From Fusarium oxysporum f. sp. lycopersici 4287 (taxonomy: Eukaryota; Ascomycota; Sordariomycetes; Hypocreales; Nectriaceae), in contig NC_030988.1 in the NCBI RefSeq assembly GCF_000149955.1, positions 4,626,618 to 4,690,617 on the forward strand: a DNA stretch of 64,000 nucleotides, given 5' to 3'. A program made the translations under genes and the position numbers. This document shows positions 57,501 through 64,000 of this stretch, in pieces (the stretch's first letter is position 1; every line of letters starts with the position of its first letter). The notes under the pieces were generated by a model, which ran no database searches, was not told the origin of the DNA, and saw only the letters and a list, made by a program, of their open reading frames with translations.

Positions 57501-58137
57501 CGGAACAATAGGGATATGTAACAAGCTAAACGGCAAGGCCTCATTTTCGGGGTGGTATCATGCAAGCCACAGCTTTGATCTCTCACGAGGTGGGCTGATC
57601 GTGGGGCTGTTGACGAAGAGGGTGTTGTCCGAGCTAGTGGCGGTGGTTGGTATACCTGTTGCAGGTCGCCGGGATTACAAGTGTGCAAAACTTGGCCCTG
57701 ATTGACCAAGACTTGCCACCTTAGATTTCTTTGAAGGGTTATTATTTATATTAGAAGTAATAAAATATAATAAAATAGTAAAATATTTAGAACTTTAAAA
57801 AGAATTTTATTTAATTTTATTTATATATATTTATAGGATATTTAGAGAGATAATGCAGATATAAGTATTCTGGGGCTTGTACCAGCGCTAACATTTATAA
57901 CCCCGGCGACCTGTACATTTTTGTGAGCACGAATTGATACGCTACAGCCCGCAGGGATCTGAGATGTTAGCGCGAGACCAGAGTTTGCCACTTCAAGATA
58001 TATTCAGCGATGCTGTACCCTTGGTTCTTGTTTTGTTCGAGAACTTACAAGTAATACACCACAGGCTATATTCTGGACACGTAAGATGCGCGCTCGAGAT
58101 ACCCCCTGGACACCATCCATTCGAGCCGCCAAGAAAT
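54538..58137. repeat. 3.6-kb segment, right contig start
   Basis: Second copy of 50839-54437. The similarity begins at the first base after the gap and ends where the left contig stopped. Confidence 0.95.
56781..57353 (-). CDS. QHNG-repeat protein, second assembled copy
   Basis: Identical in sequence and structure to 53081-53653 (exons 57165-57353 and 56781-57113). It most likely represents the same genomic locus, counted twice by the unmerged contigs. Confidence 0.6.
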
Positions 58138-59547
58138 GCGGATCGGTGCAATCGCTACTAAGCCAAACAGTATCTGGTATCACTAGCGGCTGGACAGCAC
58201 ACCGCTCTAAAATGATACAACCTCAACACAACAATTCATTGTTACCCCTTGAAGTCTTCAAAGCGCAAGGAGAGAACAACAGAGATAGTGCAGGGTCTGG
58301 CGGTCGTCAGGTACAAAACAGTTCATCAACAGGGATGTCGCGTGAAACAAGGGTAATCGCTTCCCGTGGGCTCTAGCCAATGCCCCGCTTCCGGCGGCTG
58401 GATCAGGTTCCGGCGTGCAGGCAAGGTGAGATAAGCTAAATCGAATGACCTCTTAGTTGAAGTCCCACTGACGAGCGTTTATATACCGATCCAGGTTTGG
58501 ACCAACTCATTTTTCAAACCCCCGGACGCCCTCGCAGCTATGATTTGGCGACCGGAAAGAACTGGCTGGCCCTTGAATCAGCGACCTTGTATCCATGTAG
58601 AGATTTTGTTTTCTCCGCTCTCGGGAAAACTCAACTTGGTGGCCCTGTTTGCGAGCACAGAGCAGAGTTGTAGACATTGGTATGGAACCCCAAATTCTGT
58701 CGAGATCTAAGCTCTGCCAACCAAAAAAGAACAAGAAGAAAAAGGCAAGGCTCAGTATGGAAAGCCACGGCGTCTTTTGGATGCTAGGAGGCCAGCCAAC
58801 TTTGAGGCGCAACACTAAACTGTTGCTGTATTCTGTGGGCATATGTGTGAAACAAGTGGAGCATCTATGTGAACGTTCTCTAATACCAAGGCGGCGCACA
58901 AGACCAGCTAATTTTGTATTTGCCAATGAAGAACAACAAGCGGTAAAGCAAAGTGCAAAGTTCAAATGTTAGCTTAACAATTGAAATTACACCATACAGT
59001 GAGGTCTACCTCTAGCAGGGTCTCATCTACTCATACTAGGAGCCGAAGGCCTGAGGACTACGCAGGAGAGACGTTCGGCGGGAGAGATATGGCTCAAGAT
59101 CAAGTGTTCATACATTTGGATGTCCATGTGGCATTGAGTGCCAAGGAGGTTGTGGTGAGGATATTGCACACTGCTTCTAAATGCCGGGTTGCATTGGAGT
59201 TATTGGTCGAAGTATGTGTGATTGCTCAGATAATAAATGTCACACCGCTTCGTAAGTGATGAACAGAGACCAAGTGGATGGCCAACCTACCCTCCTGAAT
59301 ACGAACCCTATCGCTTAATTACATGGATCGGCACATCCAGTATCATGAAATAGGGAGTACTTTGAGAGATATACAGTTTTAGCATTCAGGCCAGCAATGC
59401 GGCCGTGTCGGGCCTCATCACGGCGATGACCCAGCCACCATAATCTAAGTGAAACGACTTCTATTGCATTCTAATAATAACTAAGTGGCGGTCAACTTCA
59501 CGTAGCAGAGAGCATAAAAGACAGCGAAATCCTATGGAACTTCGTAG
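58138..59547. other. Intergenic with old repeats
   Basis: The segment 58250-58460 resembles 52745-52930 and partly 51263-51345 (AAGTCTTCAAAGCGCAAGG...; GGTGAGATAAGCTAAATCGA). 58668-58710 resembles 48540-48585 (ATTGGTATG-A-CCCAAATTCTGTC). Open frames here (58649-58972, plus) overlap these repeats. No gene supported. Confidence 0.45.
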
Positions 59548-60420
59548 ATGCCTTATTATACAGTCCGAATACAGCCCCCCTCTTTCTCTGAGATAACCTG
59601 TGAGTCACGTGCGACTCCAGAAATGGAACCTTATCTTCTTTCCCCTGATGGCTTGATATCGGTGCCAGAGATCTTTGGTCAGAATGGCATACGAGACAAC
59701 GGGCCGGTCATTGGTCCTAGTAGTATTGACTATGGAACAGTAGTGGGTCTAAAGGGTAAAAGTATGAATCCACGAACCAAAACCTAGGGATGTTTACTAA
59801 GATCTTGTAGAGATGGTTTTTAGCTCTGGATCAGACCAAGTCATCGGGAAGGCCTCCCAGGCAGACTATTTTTATGCAAACGGAATGGGAGCGATGATGT
59901 CCCTCAATATACCAGAAGGTTTCGCATTGGTTCTTTCTTATCGAGCTCGATACTTCCGTTTAGCGATTTTTTTAGTGGGTGAAAAGCCCTATTGCGTTAC
60001 CGCCTTCAAGATCACACATGACGAATCAATAGAATGTCTTCATTCTAGATTGACCTATAACATCCAGCCAGAAGAAGTGAATCCACGAGATTTGAATACC
60101 GGCAAGGAACGTCAACTGGTCACTCACAAAGTCCAACCCAACCAAGGAAAGGTTTGTGCTGTGGCATAGTCCATTCCTTTATTCTCGCTTACCTCCATGT
60201 AGATTATAGCGACTTCCGGGCCTCTTCAAGAGACTTTTGATCATACACTCTTCCAGTCAGGTGGGGTTGCTATGTATGGATCCACAATGGTGAGATCGAG
60301 CGATCCGAAACATGCCTATCGGATAAAGTGTGGGCCGATTTCGACATAAAGGAGAGTCTGATGGCACTTGAGAACGCACGGGACAGAGGAGAGTACTACA
60401 AAGCCTTATATGGCCTATGA
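59548..60420 (+). CDS. Hypothetical protein, probably frameshifted near 3' end
   Basis: Exons 59548-59755, 59802-60151 and from 60203 join in phase. The introns are 46 nt (GTAAAA...CTAAG) and 51 nt (GTTTGT...TGTAG). The start reads MPYYTVRIQPPSF. As written the frame closes at 60347-60349 (234 aa). However, a clearly protein-like frame one base over (WIHNGEIERSETCLSDKVW, then FDIKESLMALENARDRGEYY) runs to a TGA at 60418. One missing G in the run at 60262-60265 would connect the two, giving about 257 residues. The stretch 59928-59984 could also be a 57-nt in-frame intron. No family is recognised, and no signal peptide or repeat is seen. Confidence 0.5.
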
Positions 60421-61667
60421 TAGTGGCATTCAGGTACTGCCCTCTTTGTCAAGGTTTATCCTAAGTAACAATTGACGATGGCGGATCGGAAATATTGTAC
60501 CAGGTTGGAAGCCGTTAAGTAGACTCAAATCATTGAATACTAGTAAAGCCCCTTAATAACAGTCATCCGACTCCTATCAGGAAATGAGCATGCAGCTTCC
60601 TGGCTGATTTACCTAGTGATGCATAAGATAGAGTGACAAGCTAGAAATCTGCCTGTCGTTCAAGTTCCAATAAAAAAGTCAGTGGACGAGTCCTAAATTT
60701 CAAGGGACGGAAGACCGTAATGACGGTGAACGAGGGTACAGCTATGGCGTAATTGAGATCGTGACCAGTCATGGGAATGGGAGTATATATCTCGGACCAC
60801 AACACCACAGTGGTAATGAACCACGTTTACATGTCGTTGACAGTGTCTTTTAAAGCTCGTGTTTCTCTGCATGCTGCCTGTACGACATCGTTCAGGGGGC
60901 TTGCAATCCCGTCAACGCACTAATCGTAGACGTAGAGCTTATCAGAGTCTCCTTCCGAGCAGAAGACAATTCTCTTTTTGGACTTGCAGACAACCTTGCG
61001 CTGTCGAAGGCTTTGACACTTTCAGCAAGCCACCCCACTTGAGATAGCCCCTCAACACGTGCAGAGATATTCTCATCAACGCCAGCAAGGCTGAGCAGAT
61101 ACTAGACACAGTAGTGAGTGCAATGCTGAATGCCTTGTCCTTGCCCAACTGTGAATTACAAACGGGATAGAAAGTAGAGGTTCAATAGCCCACAATTCGA
61201 GATCGCTTGGTGTGCATGGGGAATGCGAATTTGCGTACGTCAATCCTGGATACTTCGCAACCACGCCAGCTTGTGAAAACGTGGTGAGGGGTCGCTGGAT
61301 GCATCTTTCTGCCCTCGCAAACCCGAGAAGCGATCGGAATGACGTTAGAGATTGCCATGCCCATGCGGCTCGCATGAAACGCGTACCTGCATTGCGTTCT
61401 AGAGCCGTGCGTAGCGAGGCACACCGCTACATACGGGGTTCCGTTGTCGCTTACCTCATTCCCTGTGTTACTCCAGTACATCCACGACCCCAAAATTTTC
61501 AGCTTCTCCACTACAGAGTCGTCGTATTGCCTTTGGACCCGCGTTCCGTCTGCCCCGGCGATTGACAGCCCGTACTGAACGAACCCCCACTCGCGACGCC
61601 CTTCTCATTGGCGCCCACGGTACATGTTTGTCGACTCTGTTTTAAAAGTGTCGATTTCGGCCGGTAG
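60421..61667. other. Intergenic, with repeat family B copy
   Basis: Contains 61395-61575, a diverged copy of 48215-48400. Unassigned 5' exons of the C2H2 gene may lie between 61580 and 61667. Confidence 0.4.
61395..61575. repeat. Diverged repeat family B, copy 2
   Basis: Resembles 48215-48400 in the same orientation (CACCGCTACATACGG; CAGTACATCCACGACCCCAA; CCCCGGCGATTGAC). Confidence 0.65.
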
Positions 61668-63538
61668 AAAGGACATGGCGGCACAACCATCACAGGAGAT
61701 AACCGTGTTTATTGGCCTCATTCCCAGTCCAATTTTTTCAGCCGAACCGCTGTTGTCGAATTCCAGGTTGCCAGAAACATACAACTACCAGCACAACGCG
61801 ATCATTCACTGCTGATTCCTCCTCCGCGATATCCTGGCTTCGATCAACCCAGCGCTTTGGCTGAAGGTATGAGGGAAAAGCGGGAATATGCCCATGGTTC
61901 GTTTGCGAGTGGTTACGGAAGCATGAACTCGCCATATCATGACTATCGTCTGTACCGAGATGAGGGTTATGCCAGTTACTCATCTACTGATAGGTATGGG
62001 TTATTATGCGCCAAGCATTGGTGCAGCTCAAGCATTCAATTGCTTGACCAATGCTTTGGGTGAAACAACTAACAGCGTATACTCACAGGTCCCCAGAATG
62101 TGTTCCCACTGGCTTTGGCCGCCTCCACAACCATTTTCAGTTTCAATCCCCTGCCGATATTCATGGAGACGCTCTCAAGCAGAAGCTTGACCAAACCCGT
62201 TCTTTGGGAACGCCACGGCCCCAATCGTTCCTAAGGTCATCGACAAACGAGCTCCTCGCCGGAAGTCCTTTTGCGGAAGGTCAATTTCCTCCAGTTCTCA
62301 GAGTGCCAGTTCAACTTCCTATCCGGCGCCAAGTTGTTCTAGGGTCTCCTGCACGGCTAAGCGATACATCAACTCACCTGCCATTTCGCCTCGAAGCACT
62401 CCCTTCTTCCATGTGGACAAGTCACCAAATGATAGCTCCGATATTGGTCTCTCATCCCGAACAGTAATGAAAGGGGATAGCAGTGACGATGCCACTTCAA
62501 CACACCTGAGCTACGATTTCACTGTGGGCATGGAAATGGAAGATGGCCAATCACTCAAGCGACCACATGCGGACGACTCTTATGCGCTAGGCGGTCAAAA
62601 GAGAAAGGCAACCAGCCCCAATGACGAGCACTTGCTTCCCATGCCATCAGATACGTCTCGCCGACGTGACTTAAGCTCCTGTGGGTGTCCCCAAGGCCGC
62701 TTCACCTCTCTTCCTCGAGTTGCTACGATGCCTCCAGTCCATACCTCGCGAAGCAACTCATATATCTCGACCATGTCAATGTCGGTGCACCCTGCTGGCC
62801 TGGCGACTGCCAATTCCTTCGGCCGACAACTCAACCCAATCCCCCGAACCTCCACTTCCGGCTGTAAATTAATTCTTCCCCAGACCATCTCAGATGCTAG
62901 CACACGTACGGTTACAGAAGTGAAGAAGCCAGGTGGGACTAGAATGCAAAGCTTCTACATGTGCGAGTGTTGCCCCAAGAAGCCCAAAAGATTCGAGGCG
63001 ATTGAGGACCTCGAGTAAGTCAGATTTGTTCTGATGAGTATACTTATTTCGATAGTGACCACTACACAGTGCTCACGAGGCTGAAAAGCAATACAAATGT
63101 TCATTCTGTGGCAATCGTTTCAAGGCTAAGAACGAGGCAGAGCGACACGAAAACTCGCTCCACGTGCGCCGCCATTCGTGGTCATGCTCAGCTCTCTCCG
63201 AATACGATAAGGCTTTTCAAGAATCTACTAACAGACCTGGCCAAGCTGACATCTGCGGCTACTGCGGCGATGAGTTTCCACGATCTGGCTGTGTCCCTGG
63301 TACGGGTACCTTGAGCGGTGGTAATGCGCCTAGACAGGCGACAGACCAGGACTGGGATGAGCGCATCAGGCATCTTGAAGAGATACACAAATTCAGAGAG
63401 TGCAACTCGTCCAAGAAATTCTTTCGAGCGGACCACTTCAGACAGCATCTCAAGCACAGCCACGCGAGCACGAGTGGAAAGTGGACCACCATGCTCGAGA
63501 ATGACTGCATGTTGGACGAGGACACAACGCCTCGCTAA
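61668..63538 (+). CDS. C2H2 zinc-finger protein (likely transcription factor), one apparent frameshift
   Basis: Exons from about 61668 to 61993, 62089-63014 and 63070-63538; introns are 95 nt (GTATGG...TCACAG) and 55 nt (GTAAGT...ACACAG). The 5' end is unsettled: the frame opens after an acceptor-like GGTAG at 61667 and a start codon may lie in an upstream exon. The N-terminal half is low-complexity (Ser, Pro, His). A one-base shortage in the A-run at 62193-62195 shifts the frame. With one more A the text reads on smoothly (LDQ then NPFFGNATAPIVPK). The C-terminus holds a classic finger, CSFCGNRFKAKNEAERH-x4-H, then CGYCGDEFPRSG...RHLEEIHKF and FFRADHFRQHLKHSH. This matches a fungal C2H2 regulator family; nuclear DNA binding is expected, targets unknown. 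Confidence 0.78.
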
Positions 63539-64000
63539 ACACACCAGTCCAGTTGTTCTTCATGAAACCTTCATCTGCAAGGCTACAGATGCAAACTATG
63601 CCTTAAAAGAGGATTACTTGGATGGCGGACGAAATACACAAATAGCGATGTGTCCAACAGCACACCGTTTTCATAGAGAGGATCACTACGTTCATTGTTC
63701 GAAAGTCGCGGGGTTCCATAAGGACAATTGGAGCCACAGCTCTCTTGACCAAATATTTGCCAGGAATCCTCAGAAGTCTGTTTCTGTACGTCCACGGCTC
63801 CCTTATCTCTCTTTCGTACTACTCACATTGATCCATCAGTCCCAAATTGATACAAATCTAGCCGCAGTCTGCTGTCAAGGAAACAGTTGTTGATATACCC
63901 GTCTCCCCTGTCTTATCTTCAAACGCTCATGACCGAGTCCAGTAACACGGCATGCTGACGGTCAATGATTGATCACATGTGATCACATCCATGTTCTTGA
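63539..64000. other. Downstream of the C2H2 gene
   Basis: Probably 3' UTR and then intergenic. A short palindromic repeat TGATCACATGTGATCACAT near 63970. No gene supported. Confidence 0.4.

Noticed and set aside
50839..58137. Segmental tandem duplication or LTR pair
   Set aside because: The copies abut a 100-N gap exactly and lack LTR features (TG...CA ends, primer-binding site). Contig overlap explains them better.

Overview
The window looks like nuclear DNA of a filamentous ascomycete, most likely Fusarium or a close relative (inference). The genes carry short introns (44-95 nt) with consensus GT(AG), CTAAC-like branch points and AG ends. The protein families are typically fungal: Zn2Cys6 and C2H2 regulators, a fungal rhodopsin-like 7TM protein, a DUF1752/DUF3295 protein, a fungal MYB-like family, a calpain and a hAT transposase. 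Most multi-exon models below were rebuilt by hand, and every join was checked for reading phase.

Layout. 1-8 kb: a 52-residue Cys-rich mini-protein with an intron-containing leader, converging on a 1068-residue Zn2Cys6 regulator, then a small three-exon gene. 8-13 kb: a JmjC-like protein, two unrelated minisatellites (12 bp and 17 bp) and two convergent hypothetical genes. 13-20 kb: mostly non-coding, with a 30-bp perfect palindrome, two MITE-like hairpin elements and a MYB-domain gene. 20-30 kb: a DUF1752/DUF3295 gene, a 7TM gene with a GC-AG intron, and a large TPR gene. 30-38 kb: a Ulp1-type peptidase gene interrupted near its 3' end by a complete 2995-bp hAT transposon with a perfect 8-bp target-site duplication. 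38-40 kb: a decayed amidase. 42-47 kb: a calpain gene split by assembly gaps. 47-64 kb: a repeat-rich stretch with three small orphan genes and a C2H2 zinc-finger gene.

Assembly quality matters here. Two 100-N gaps are each flanked on both sides by the same sequence (1423 bp in the calpain gene; about 3.6 kb at 50.8-58.1 kb). These look like overlapping contig ends that were never merged, not real duplications. Three genes contain a one-base frameshift at a short homopolymer, and the two copies of the 3.6-kb overlap differ by one A in an A-run. Some apparently broken genes may therefore be sequencing artefacts.

The genes do not form an obvious metabolic cluster. The set is mainly regulatory or signalling (Zn2Cys6, MYB, C2H2, JmjC, 7TM) mixed with orphan small proteins and mobile DNA, as expected of accessory or subtelomeric-like fungal sequence. 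The most rewarding items are the hAT-into-Ulp1 insertion, a small protein with three QHNG repeats, and the 52-residue CxxC mini-protein.
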